Source: Fidelibacterota bacterium (lineage in GTDB: Bacteria > Fidelibacterota > UBA8477 > JABMPR01). From it: a stretch of DNA of 43,098 nucleotides. Position 1 is the stretch's first letter, and each line of letters starts with the position of its first letter. The DNA lies in NCBI GenBank assembly GCA_021734255.1, contig JAIPJM010000023.1, positions 1 to 43,098 on the forward strand, given 5' to 3'. The notes below the pieces were generated by a model, which saw nothing but the letters and a program-made list of their open reading frames with translations, searched no databases and had not been told where the DNA came from. Below, in pieces: positions 9,380-17,777 of the stretch. Both the position numbers and the translations under genes were made by a program.

Positions 9380-10621
9380 ATTATCATTAATCGAATATTC
9401 TATCTATTACTTGTCTTAATGACAACAATGATCTATGGACATGAAATGGACAAGGACATTATCACTAAGAATGATGCTCCCAATATCTTCATTGATTGCT
9501 CCCGTTGTGATATGGGTTTTATCAGAACGGAACTCCAATACGTGAACTATGTGATCGACAGGAACGATGCTGACATCTTTCTCATGATCACACGTCAGGG
9601 TACAGCCAGCGGCGGGACCATGCACACACTGACTACCGAAGGCCGGGGTGAGTTCGCTGGAATGAATGACACGCTCATGTTTGTGGTTGATCAGGATATG
9701 ACAGATGATGAAGCGAGGAAAGAAGTTGTTGAGTGGATCGAACGGGGGCTGGTCAAATATCTGATCCACACCCCGCTTGTAAATGATATGCTAATTTCCT
9801 TTCGTCAAGCCAAACCACTGGAGCAACCGGAGGATAAGTGGAATTATTGGGTGTTCAGGACCAGTATGAATGCCTGGTTCGATGGAGAATCTTCCTATCA
9901 ATCCCTTCACTCTAATTATCGCTTTCGAGCCTCCCGCACAACTGAAGCTCTAAAATTGAGAGCAACACTCCATGCAGATTTAGATAAAGAGAACTATGAC
10001 CTCGTTGATACCACAATCATTAGCGAAAGCAGTAGTCAGTCCTTATCCCTACTCTATGTGAAAAGTATCTCAGATCATTTCTCTGTAGGAGCGACAGCAG
10101 GCATTCGTTCAAGTACTTACTCCAACCTGAAGCAGGCTCTATGGCTCAACCCGACCGTCGAATACAATTATTTCCCCTACTCTGAGTCCACTCGACGTGA
10201 ACTCACATTCAAGTATCAGATCGGCTATGATTTGAATAACTATAGTGAGGTCACAATCTTTGATAAGACAGAGGAGCAACTCCTGAGTGAATCATTGCGT
10301 ATTGAATATGAGGTGAAGGAACCCTGGGGTTCTACGGAATTTACGCTGTCAGGTTCACACTATTTCGATGATCTGGAAAAATATCGATTGGATATTTGGG
10401 CTAAATTGTCCTTGAAGTTGTTAAAGGGGTTCTCCTTTGATCTGCGAGGTAACTATTCCATGATCCACGACCAGTTGACGCTTCCAAAGGGTGGAGCAAG
10501 CCAGGAAGAGATCTTGCTGCACCGGCAGGAAATGGCGACCCAATATGATTATTGGGGATCCATGGGGATCAGTTACACCTTCGGGTCGATCTACAACAAC
10601 ATCGTAAATCCCAGGTTTTAA
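9380..10621 (+). CDS. conserved secreted protein with C-terminal beta-barrel-like region
   Basis: No family name is recognised with certainty. After the signal comes a soluble block with APNIFIDCSRCDMGFIRTEL, then YVNYVIDRNDADIFLMITRQ and GRGEFAGMNDTLMFVV. From about residue 160 the alternating-strand pattern and terminal Phe (NIVNPRF) suggest an outer-membrane barrel. The first ATG (9419) lacks a ribosome binding site and falls inside a hydrophobic stretch. Translating upstream in frame gives IINRIFYLLLVLMTTMIYGH, a good signal peptide, preceded by GAGGGGG. I therefore place the start at an ATT at 9380 (9386 is also possible); a conservative start is 9419. The frame is open back to the previous gene's TAG with no ATG, GTG or TTG. 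Confidence 0.65.
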   Translation: MIINRIFYLLLVLMTTMIYGHEMDKDIITKNDAPNIFIDCSRCDMGFIRTELQYVNYVIDRNDADIFLMITRQGTASGGTMHTLTTEGRGEFAGMNDTLMFVVDQDMTDDEARKEVVEWIERGLVKYLIHTPLVNDMLISFRQAKPLEQPEDKWNYWVFRTSMNAWFDGESSYQSLHSNYRFRASRTTEALKLRATLHADLDKENYDLVDTTIISESSSQSLSLLYVKSISDHFSVGATAGIRSSTYSNLKQALWLNPTVEYNYFPYSESTRRELTFKYQIGYDLNNYSEVTIFDKTEEQLLSESLRIEYEVKEPWGSTEFTLSGSHYFDDLEKYRLDIWAKLSLKLLKGFSFDLRGNYSMIHDQLTLPKGGASQEEILLHRQEMATQYDYWGSMGISYTFGSIYNNIVNPRF

Positions 10622-10633
10622 GTCACTACGCTA

Positions 10634-10740
10634 GTCATCCTGAATGGACACTGAGGTTCTCGAAGTGTACATGAAGGATCTTGATCCCAATTTCGAACCA
10701 CCTACGCCGGATCAAGATTCTTCGCATGCTCAGAATGACA
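10634..10740 (+). repeat. MITE-like inverted-repeat element, copy 1
   Basis: The left arm GTCATCCTGAATGGACAC (from 10634) and AAGGATCTTGATCC pair with the right arm GGATCAAGATTCTT and TCAGAATGAC (ending near 10740). The first 55 bases align without gaps to the minus strand of 35940-35994 (45 of 55 identical by eye), and a decayed relative lies at 32608-32692. It has no coding capacity and lies between the barrel protein and the tRNA-Thr array. Confidence 0.7.
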
Positions 10741-10773
10741 AATATGTGTGCTATGTAATTTGACACATAAAGA

Positions 10774-10886
10774 GCCACCAGTCTACGCCTTTTAGGCTTC
10801 GCCTGGCAGGCCAAGGAGAATCGAACTCCTGATCTACTATGATTGCTTTGCTCTACTAATTGTCTGTCCGACGAAACCTGAGTGGG
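10774..10886 (-). pseudogene. decayed tRNA-Thr copy carrying two palindromic insertions
   Basis: On the minus strand the segment from 10861 down to 10813 aligns to the D-loop-to-T-arm part of the neighbouring tRNA-Thr (AATTAGTAGAGCAAAGCAATC and CAGGAGTTCGATTCTCCTTGG). Upstream in sense it carries CTCAGGTTTCGTCGGACAG, the 3' half of the D-arm element seen at 11070-11111. Between T arm and acceptor (10780-10812) is a second insertion with a GCCTTTTAGGC hairpin, after which the acceptor GCCACC reappears at 10774-10779 (plus strand). Most changes from the intact gene are transitions, as expected of old decay. Confidence 0.7.
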
Positions 10887-10933
10887 AATAACTTCTTCAA
10901 TCTTCAATCAATTAATCTTCAATCCGAAGTCTG

Positions 10934-11006
<73 letters not shown>

Positions 11007-11061
11007 ATTTCAAAACTTTTGTCGTTCATCGGTCTCTCAACCAGGACCACGAACCTGTTGA

Positions 11062-11123
11062 ACCAACTGCCTGTCCGGCGAACCCTGAGCGAAGTCGAAG
11101 GGGCAGACGGAAGCTATGGTGGC
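11062..11123 (-). pseudogene. tRNA-Thr copy interrupted in the D stem by a 42-bp element
   Basis: On the minus strand the tRNA 5' part GCCACCATAGCT (11123-11112) is followed by the element (11111-11070) and then by CAGTTGGT (11069-11062), the exact next bases of the tRNA. The insertion thus lies between tRNA nucleotides 12 and 13. The flank TTGAAAT before the 5' end is shared with the intact gene, so flank and gene were duplicated together. The 3' half (11062 down to about 11040) keeps only traces such as CAGGTTCG. Confidence 0.8.
11070..11111 (-). repeat. 42-bp tRNA-interrupting palindromic element (Thr copy)
   Basis: The core CCCTTCGACTTCGCTCAGGG matches the element at 42177-42219 in the tRNA-Arg copy. 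The two agree over most of their length, differing in a few flanking bases and one length change. It is related to dispersed palindromes of the CCTGAGC..GTCGAAGG type, which I recall from many environmental bacterial genomes. It encodes nothing. It contains GCTCAG, the same hexamer as its insertion site in the D arm. Confidence 0.8.
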
Positions 11124-11191
11124 ATTTCAATATGGTGTTCCCTCAAGTAGCACAGGGATCACAAACTCTTTCTACTCACTGCCACTCGTGA

Positions 11192-11228
11192 AACTGTCAC
11201 CCTGAGCGGAGTCGAAGGGTATGGTGGC
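11192..11228 (-). pseudogene. second tRNA-Thr 5' fragment with shorter element
   Basis: The minus strand reads GCCACCATA (11228-11220), then CCCTTCGACTCCGCTCAGGG plus TGA (11219-11197), then CAGTT (11196-11192), the tRNA sequence after the D-stem GCT. The element is 23 bp and replaces GCT. Further in sense direction, traces of the T arm are visible near 11160-11175. Its 5' end is 105 bp from the next copy's 5' end, close to one tRNA plus the element. Confidence 0.65.
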
Positions 11229-11352
11229 ATTGTATAAAAGCGGGTGAATATATATTTTGTCCATTCAGCTCGCAAGCATGTCGTTGCTCTCTGTGACCCG
11301 TGAGACAAAAACCTATCCCTTTCTTTATCCTTCCCCATTACCTTAACCAGCT

Positions 11353-11853
11353 ATGGACGTTTTACTGATCATCCTGATCATCATTTTCACGGTGCTCTCT
11401 TCTGTGATCATCTGGCTAAACCTGCCAGGCACCTTTGTCATGCTGCTGTTTATTTTCATCTGGGCCTGGTCCACCGGGTTCACTGTCATTTCTGCTACAG
11501 AGTTAAGCATCATTTTTGTGATTCTGCTATTTCTGGAATTTATCGAGTACGGATTAAGCGGCCTGGCAGCAAAATATTCCGGAGCTGAAGATCGCTCAGC
11601 ATTTCTGGCCATTGTCGGCGGATTGCTGGGAACAATTGTCCTGGGCTCCCTGTTCTTTGTGGTAGGAGCCATATTGGGATTATTCCTTGGTTCCTATCTA
11701 GGGGCCTATTGGGGAGAAAATCAAGCGGGGAAAACTTCAGCTGAGGCTAGAAAGGCTGCATTGGGAGCATTAATGGGCAGTATAACCGCCAAGGTATTGA
11801 AAACAGCAGTGACGGTTGTGATTGCTGTTTGGATGATCGGGGAGGTCGTTTGA
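11353..11853 (+). CDS. DUF456 family integral membrane protein
   Basis: The 166 residues are almost entirely hydrophobic, with about four membrane segments: residues 3-22, 26-46, 50-66 and a glycine-zipper block near 85-120 (GGLLGTIVLGSLFFVVGAIL, LFLGSYLGAYWGE). The EYGLSGLAAKYSGAEDRSA loop and glycine-rich helices match the DUF456 family. Function is unknown. The stop overlaps the TTG start of the next gene (TTGA at 11850-11853), so it heads the coupled gene series up to 19033. No promoter was identified in the 11229-11352 gap. Confidence 0.8.
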   Translation: MDVLLIILIIIFTVLSSVIIWLNLPGTFVMLLFIFIWAWSTGFTVISATELSIIFVILLFLEFIEYGLSGLAAKYSGAEDRSAFLAIVGGLLGTIVLGSLFFVVGAILGLFLGSYLGAYWGENQAGKTSAEARKAALGALMGSITAKVLKTAVTVVIAVWMIGEVV

Positions 11854-12521
11854 GCCATTGGAAGCACAAATATTTTCTCCTATCTGTCTTCCTCTATCTG
11901 AGTGCAACCCTGAGTGGACAGGAAGTGAAACTGGCCCGTCTCCAATATGATGGCGGAGGAGACTGGTATGCCAACCCCAGTTCGCTTCCAAACTTGATCA
12001 GCTTCATCTCTGATAATACAAGCATCCCCATCGATCCAAAAGAATACCGGGTCAGGATCACAGACGTCAACCTGTACGATCATCCCTATTTGTATATGAC
12101 CGGGCATGGAAATGTCCGCTTTAGCAGAGAAGAGGTCTATGCTCTCAGAGATTTCCTGGTGGCTGGAGGATTTCTTCATGCCGATGACAATTATGGAATG
12201 GATGAATCCTTTCGTCGAGAGATGAAAAAGGTGTTCCCCAAGAAGAATTGGGTAGAATTACCACCTGACCACCCAGTATTCAACTCCCAGTTCAAATTCC
12301 CCTCTGGTTTACCCAAGATCCATGAACATGATGGGAAGCCGCCACAGGCGCTGGCACTTTTTCACAATGGCAGTATCGTTGTGCTTTACACCTATGAAAC
12401 AGATCTGGGAGATGGATGGGAAGATCTGGAGGTCCATAAGGATGGTGAAATCAAACACCTTCAGGCCCTGCAGATGGGAACCAATATCCTGGCTCACTAC
12501 CTTTCGAGACAGGCCAAATGA
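11850..12521 (+). CDS. DUF4159 domain protein, exported
   Basis: Starting at the TTG at 11850, which has GGGGAGG just upstream, gives 223 residues beginning with a signal peptide (SHWKHKYFLLSVFLYLSATLSG). The mature protein has the DUF4159 pattern: LARLQYDGGGDWYANPSSLP, YLYMTGHGNVRFSREEVYAL, FLVAGGFLHADDNYGMDESF and a C-terminal NILAHYLSRQ. The fold is thought to resemble class I amidotransferases without the catalytic set, often near MoxR/DUF58 genes; neither is in this window. It overlaps both neighbours by 4 bases. Confidence 0.82.
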   Translation: MSHWKHKYFLLSVFLYLSATLSGQEVKLARLQYDGGGDWYANPSSLPNLISFISDNTSIPIDPKEYRVRITDVNLYDHPYLYMTGHGNVRFSREEVYALRDFLVAGGFLHADDNYGMDESFRREMKKVFPKKNWVELPPDHPVFNSQFKFPSGLPKIHEHDGKPPQALALFHNGSIVVLYTYETDLGDGWEDLEVHKDGEIKHLQALQMGTNILAHYLSRQAK

Positions 12522-15500
12522 TGAACCCAGAAGAAAATCTAAGTCCTATCGAATCCTTGCTGAGACGGCATGCGCTGCAGACAGCCAGAGGTCATGGTGC
12601 CTTGATTGGTCTGGTCGGTCTCGCTCTGATCGCTGCCTGCATCGCGGGTTTCGTATGGCTTGAAAGCTTTCGCTATTTTGGTCCCGCTGTGAAAATGAAG
12701 GGCATCCTTGCGCTGGGTATACTGGCCTTTGTCATTGTCAGCGGGCTCCTGATCTATTACTGGTTGCTGAAAAAGCAGAAATTGCCAGCAACCCGGGAGG
12801 ACACCCTGGCCAATCGTATTGGCAGGAAGCAGCCCCTGATTGGGGATAAACTGCTGAACGCGATCCAGCTATTCAGATCCAAGCCGCCAGAGGGCATATC
12901 CTCTGCCTTACACTATGCAGCCATCGAAAGTGGTCTTGAGGCTGCCCAGCTAATACCTGAGAAGATCCTGTTTCCAAAGCAAAGTATCAAAAAAGCTACC
13001 CAACTTGTCTCCCTGGGTGCATTCATCTTATTTGTACTGTATCTAATGAACGTGAATGATCTCAATCAGGCAGTTAGCAGGTTAAGTCATGCTGGCAAAG
13101 CCTATGATTACCCCCTCCCTCTGAAACTGGAATTATACGCACCCCAGGAGGTTTACCTCGCTGGTGATACCCTGTCTCTGGAGGGATCAGTTTCTGGAAG
13201 ACAGACTCCCAGGGTAAATGTTACAGTCTATGACCGAAAAGATACCAACACATATGTGCTGAATGTTGACGATCAACACTTTCGTCTCCCGCTTGAACAT
13301 GTTATGTCGAGCTTCACCGCCATAGCCCACGTGGAGAATGATCGCCTCCTGGAACCCTGGAAAACCATCCGGTCCAATGAATTGAACATCAAGGTGGTCA
13401 ACCGGCCCATCATTCAGGACTTGAAGATCAGGATCAGACCACCTGAGTACACACGCTTACCAATTGAGCGGTTCTCAAGGGATATTTTGGATATCAGCGG
13501 CTTCCGGGGATCGCTTGTTAAGCTGGAAGGTTTGAGTTCGAAGGAGTTGACATCGGCCAGGATTCGCTTTGAAAGCGGCAGAGCCATCGAGGCTGATTTG
13601 ACGGGTAATTTGATCAGGGCTCAATTCACCCTAGATCGTTCAGATAAAATGTGGTTTGAATTGATCGATGACGAGGGTGTGACAAACCTTGAGCCTTTTG
13701 AGTATCCCATATTTGTAGCCAGAGATGCCGAGCCGCTGATCAGAGTCTTGGTCCCCGCCCATGATGTCATTATCGGTGAAAAGCTTCAGATCCCTACCCG
13801 AGTAAAGCTGGATGACGATTTTGGTTTTTCTGCACTAGAACTAAAATATCAGATCATTCATCCAGACTACCTATTACCGGACTCGACCATCTATGTTCAC
13901 AAGATCAAGTTGATGAATCCCAGACAGGCATCCCAGGAGATCGATATGCTGTGGGATATCTCAGAGGTGAGCATTATGCCTGAAGATGCCATCCAGTATT
14001 GGTTTGAAGTGTGGGACAACAATACAGTCGACGGACCTGGGTTTGCTTCGAGCAAAACCTGGATCGCTCGTCTGCCTTCACTGGATGAGATGTTCAGCGG
14101 TATCAATGAGGCCAATGAAGAGATTCAGCGTGAGCAGGAGGAGATGCTGGAGATCGTGAAGGATATTCGCCAGAAAGTGGATGAATTGGCCATGGAAGTC
14201 CAGAAGGATCCGAACTTGAATTGGTCGCAACAGCAGGAAGCTGAAGAGGCCATGGAACAGGTTGAGGATTTGAAAGACGTGTTGGAGGAAATGAGCAAAC
14301 AGTTGGATGAAATGATTAATTCGGCTGAAGATCAAAATCTGTTCAGTGAGGAGACACTGGAAAAATATTCAGAATTACAGCAGATGATGGATGAGCTTAT
14401 TACGCCAGAACTGATGGAGGCGATGCGCAAACTTCAGGAAGCGATCAATGAGAATCGCCCGGAAGAAATAGAGATCGCCATGGAAGAATTTCAAGCTGCC
14501 ATGGAGAATTTCGAACGAAACCTGGAGCGTACACTGGAAATATTTAAACAGGTAGAGCTAGAACAGAAGCTGGATGAAGTAGCCAAGCGTCTGACAGATC
14601 TGGCGGAACGCCAGGAAGCCCTGGCAGAAGAGATGGATGGGTTGGATGCAACCCAGGCTGAGCAGCTGGAAAAACAAATCGCAGAAGAGATGGATGAGGC
14701 GGAATCGGCTGTTGGGGAACTGGCTGATCTATTCAAGGAAAACAAGCAACTCCCCGAGGAGTTGGTGGCGGACCTACAGAACCAGATGTCTGCAGAGCAG
14801 ATCGATGGAAAACTGGATCAAACCGTGTCTGCTCTTCAACAGGGACAGATGAGCCAGGCCAAGTCTTCGGCTCAGGATGCTGCAACATCCATGCAAAAAA
14901 TTGCGGAGAGTGCTGAACAGCTGCGTGGAACGGCACAACAAATGATGATGGAAGATGTCCTCTCCGATTTTCGTAATATTCTACACCAGACATTAGGCTT
15001 GTCTCAGGCGCAGGAGCAACTGGAGAATCAAACGCAACGAATATCCGGCCAGAGCTCCTTGATCAGGGATTATGCCGATGGGCAGATGAGTCTGGTCGAT
15101 GGCCTGAAACAAACGGCCAAAAACATGCAAGCTTTGGGAGAAAAGACATTCGCCGTTTCACAATCCATGGGGAAATCAATGGGGGCGGTCTTGGCCCACA
15201 TGAGTGAATCGATCAGGCAGATGGAGGCCAGAAATCCCAGGAAATCAGCCGAAGCTCAGGCACAGGCCAGAGAAAACCTCAATCGCATGGCATTGCAGAT
15301 CGCTCAATCCATGAATACGCTGCAGCAGTCAGGAGAGTCCAGCGGTCTGAGTGATTACCTGCAACAGCTGGAGAATATGGCCGGCCAGCAGCAGGGCCTG
15401 AATCAGGAGACTTTGATGCAGATGGGAATGGGTGCAAACTCCATGATGCAGGAGTTAGCCCGACGGCAACTTCAACTCAGGGATGCTCTGTCCCAGATGG

Positions 15501-15877
15501 AACAAGGGATGGGATCAGATTCAAGGATGCTGGGTGACCTGGGGAAGATCGGTGAGGAAATGGAAGCCGTGGCTAAGGAGTTGCAGAAGAAGCGACCTTC
15601 CCAAAAAGTACATGAGCAGCAGGAGCGTATTCTGAATCGTTTGCTGGATGCCCAGAGGTCTGCAACTCAAAAGGATTTCAGCAAGAAACGAAAAGCTGAA
15701 ACAGCCGGGAGTAATAGAGTGTGGCAGGGTGTAGGCGCCTTACCAGATGATCTTGGGGAGGCCAGGAATATGCTCTACGAGGAATTGCTCTACAGTTTGA
15801 AACAAGATTATGACAGGGAAGAAAAACAATTGATCAGAGAATATTTGAACCAGTTGGAAGAATTGCTGAATGAATAA
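12518..15877 (+). CDS. DUF4175-like membrane protein with long coiled coil
   Basis: At 1119 residues, it has two N-terminal membrane segments (about 27-49 and 62-85), a third at 163-181 (LVSLGAFILFVLYLMNV), and a periplasmic beta-rich region to about residue 520 with PPEYT motifs. A very long Glu/Gln/Met-rich coiled coil follows, from about 524 to 1000. This is the layout I know from DUF4175 proteins. The C-terminus (LYEELLYSLKQDYDREEKQL) is typical. No catalytic residues are seen, so a scaffold or tether role in the envelope is inference. The start overlaps the previous stop (ATGA), and the next gene starts 8 bases before this one ends. Confidence 0.75.
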   Translation: MMNPEENLSPIESLLRRHALQTARGHGALIGLVGLALIAACIAGFVWLESFRYFGPAVKMKGILALGILAFVIVSGLLIYYWLLKKQKLPATREDTLANRIGRKQPLIGDKLLNAIQLFRSKPPEGISSALHYAAIESGLEAAQLIPEKILFPKQSIKKATQLVSLGAFILFVLYLMNVNDLNQAVSRLSHAGKAYDYPLPLKLELYAPQEVYLAGDTLSLEGSVSGRQTPRVNVTVYDRKDTNTYVLNVDDQHFRLPLEHVMSSFTAIAHVENDRLLEPWKTIRSNELNIKVVNRPIIQDLKIRIRPPEYTRLPIERFSRDILDISGFRGSLVKLEGLSSKELTSARIRFESGRAIEADLTGNLIRAQFTLDRSDKMWFELIDDEGVTNLEPFEYPIFVARDAEPLIRVLVPAHDVIIGEKLQIPTRVKLDDDFGFSALELKYQIIHPDYLLPDSTIYVHKIKLMNPRQASQEIDMLWDISEVSIMPEDAIQYWFEVWDNNTVDGPGFASSKTWIARLPSLDEMFSGINEANEEIQREQEEMLEIVKDIRQKVDELAMEVQKDPNLNWSQQQEAEEAMEQVEDLKDVLEEMSKQLDEMINSAEDQNLFSEETLEKYSELQQMMDELITPELMEAMRKLQEAINENRPEEIEIAMEEFQAAMENFERNLERTLEIFKQVELEQKLDEVAKRLTDLAERQEALAEEMDGLDATQAEQLEKQIAEEMDEAESAVGELADLFKENKQLPEELVADLQNQMSAEQIDGKLDQTVSALQQGQMSQAKSSAQDAATSMQKIAESAEQLRGTAQQMMMEDVLSDFRNILHQTLGLSQAQEQLENQTQRISGQSSLIRDYADGQMSLVDGLKQTAKNMQALGEKTFAVSQSMGKSMGAVLAHMSESIRQMEARNPRKSAEAQAQARENLNRMALQIAQSMNTLQQSGESSGLSDYLQQLENMAGQQQGLNQETLMQMGMGANSMMQELARRQLQLRDALSQMEQGMGSDSRMLGDLGKIGEEMEAVAKELQKKRPSQKVHEQQERILNRLLDAQRSATQKDFSKKRKAETAGSNRVWQGVGALPDDLGEARNMLYEELLYSLKQDYDREEKQLIREYLNQLEELLNE

Positions 15878-17777
15878 AGCTACCATCACTACCATTGGTA
15901 TCTTTACTGCGCTGCTTCTGATGGTCGGTGCTACCGATCTGCAGGGGCAGGGGATGCGACGACCGTCCCCGAGGAGTCAGGACGAGATCATGCTAAAGCG
16001 TGCTGAGTCATTGGTGCGACTTGGCAAACCTGAGCAAGCTGTTCAGGTCTATCTGGAAGTGCTCGCCAGGAATCCCAGCCGGACGAATGTGTACCATCAG
16101 ATAGCAAACCTGCTCCCCGGGAAGGAAAATGCAGCAACCCTGATGCAGATCCTGGAGGATGTCCTGCAACAACAACCCAATGATCAAAACCTCATCGCTG
16201 AAAAAGGTAGATTGTACTATCTGCTGGACAAAGAAGAAGCAGCCAACAGGGTCTGGGATGAGCTTATCGAGAGCAGGGGTGAACACTATATCTACATTGC
16301 AGTCATGAATGCCATGCTACGAGCAGGTGCCACAGACCTAGCCGTGAGCAAGCTGCTTGATGCGAGACAAAAGCTCAATGATCCATCCCTGTTTACCATG
16401 GAGCTTGCCCGTATCTACTCGATCCAACATGATTATGGCCGAGCCTCACTTGAATACCTCAGGCATCTCGAAAAAAATCCACGGACCCTGTCCTATGTGA
16501 CGAATCAGCTCATCGATCTCAATCAGAACGATGGTGCCCCCGCCTTTATTCAAACAAGTTTTGATCATATCATTAGTATGGGAGCTGGGAATCATACGAT
16601 ACAGCTCGCTCGAGCCAAACTGTATCAGCATATGAGAGCCTACGATCTGTGTGTCGCAACGATTCGCTTGCTGGATCCATCTGTCGCGATCAATGAGATC
16701 TTTGGCATTGCCCAGGATCTTGAAGCAGAACAAGCGTGGGATCATGCCGCAGAACTCTTTCTGATCGTATCAGCAGAAAGCAAAGATAAGCGTCTCAGAG
16801 GCAACGCCTTGCTGCATCTTGCCGCAGTGTACGAGCAGCAAATAAGTGACAGGGCAGAATTTGAATCATTGGCTTCCTATTTTGGAGGGAATCCCTTTCT
16901 CCAGCTGGATATCAGGTTCGCAAGGGATAAAAGTGATATCCTGGAACGCACCATGAGCCTTTATGATAGTCTGGAAAGCGTGCTGCCCCGGACACGGTCA
17001 GCCCTGGAAGCAAACTTTAGGATCGCAAATATTCGCCTGACCACAACGGGTGATGTTGATCAGGCCATACGTGGTTTTCAGACCACGATGGAAAGCTCTT
17101 CTGACAGAAGACTGCTACTTGCCTCCGGTAAGCGTCTGGTGGATGCGTGGCTCGTTAAGGGAGACACCACCAGAGCTATGCAGACACTGGATGAATTGGT
17201 CAAAAATCTGGGCATGGATGAGGATGATCCTGAGATCATTGTTTCCCGGATCAAGATCCTGATACAGACGCTGGATCTACCTGGCCTGAAAAAGGAGCTG
17301 CTGAACCTGTCAGGTGCAGCCCTCCCTGGAGACCCACGCTTCAATGACGGCCTGGAGCTCTTGTCCATCATTGAGGGGAACGGTGGGGTTGAGGATGCAC
17401 TATTAAGAGCTTACCTGAATGCTGAACGACTGATCGGACAACACAAATTATCGGAGGCTGTTGAGCAGCTTATTAACCTGCAGGGAGATGAAAAATCCAT
17501 TGCGGATGAGGCAAGCGTTCGTGGAATTCAATTACTGCTGGCTCTGGGACGATACGAAGAGGCAAAGGATGAAATGGGGCGGTTTCTAAATACATTCTCG
17601 TCATCTCCCTGGCGGCCTGTTGTGCTTGTCTGGCAAGGGGAACATTATCAATTCCGAGAAAATAACGCCCAGGCTGCAGTTGAATATTACGAAGAAGTGG
17701 TGATTAATCATCCCGAATATTTGGGAATAAGTGCTTTACGCCTGCGTTTAAGGGAAATCTTGGGGTCAGGATCATGA
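15870..17777 (+). CDS. exported TPR-repeat protein
   Basis: The 635-residue protein has a signal peptide (ATITTIGIFTALLLMVGATDLQG) and then many TPR-like helices, such as AESLVRLGKPEQAVQVYLEV at the start and ALGRYEEAKDEMGRFLNTF and NAQAAVEYYEEVVINHPEYLG at the end. It probably works as a periplasmic scaffold with the preceding coiled-coil protein; this is inferred only from context. It starts inside the previous gene (8-base overlap) and ends in an ATGA overlap with the next, so it belongs to the same translationally coupled unit. Confidence 0.72.
   Translation: MNKATITTIGIFTALLLMVGATDLQGQGMRRPSPRSQDEIMLKRAESLVRLGKPEQAVQVYLEVLARNPSRTNVYHQIANLLPGKENAATLMQILEDVLQQQPNDQNLIAEKGRLYYLLDKEEAANRVWDELIESRGEHYIYIAVMNAMLRAGATDLAVSKLLDARQKLNDPSLFTMELARIYSIQHDYGRASLEYLRHLEKNPRTLSYVTNQLIDLNQNDGAPAFIQTSFDHIISMGAGNHTIQLARAKLYQHMRAYDLCVATIRLLDPSVAINEIFGIAQDLEAEQAWDHAAELFLIVSAESKDKRLRGNALLHLAAVYEQQISDRAEFESLASYFGGNPFLQLDIRFARDKSDILERTMSLYDSLESVLPRTRSALEANFRIANIRLTTTGDVDQAIRGFQTTMESSSDRRLLLASGKRLVDAWLVKGDTTRAMQTLDELVKNLGMDEDDPEIIVSRIKILIQTLDLPGLKKELLNLSGAALPGDPRFNDGLELLSIIEGNGGVEDALLRAYLNAERLIGQHKLSEAVEQLINLQGDEKSIADEASVRGIQLLLALGRYEEAKDEMGRFLNTFSSSPWRPVVLVWQGEHYQFRENNAQAAVEYYEEVVINHPEYLGISALRLRLREILGSGS

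Noticed and set aside
10635-10907. 90-codon minus-strand frame across the intergenic repeats
   Set aside because: It crosses a palindromic repeat and a tRNA fragment, with no signal, ribosome site or motif.
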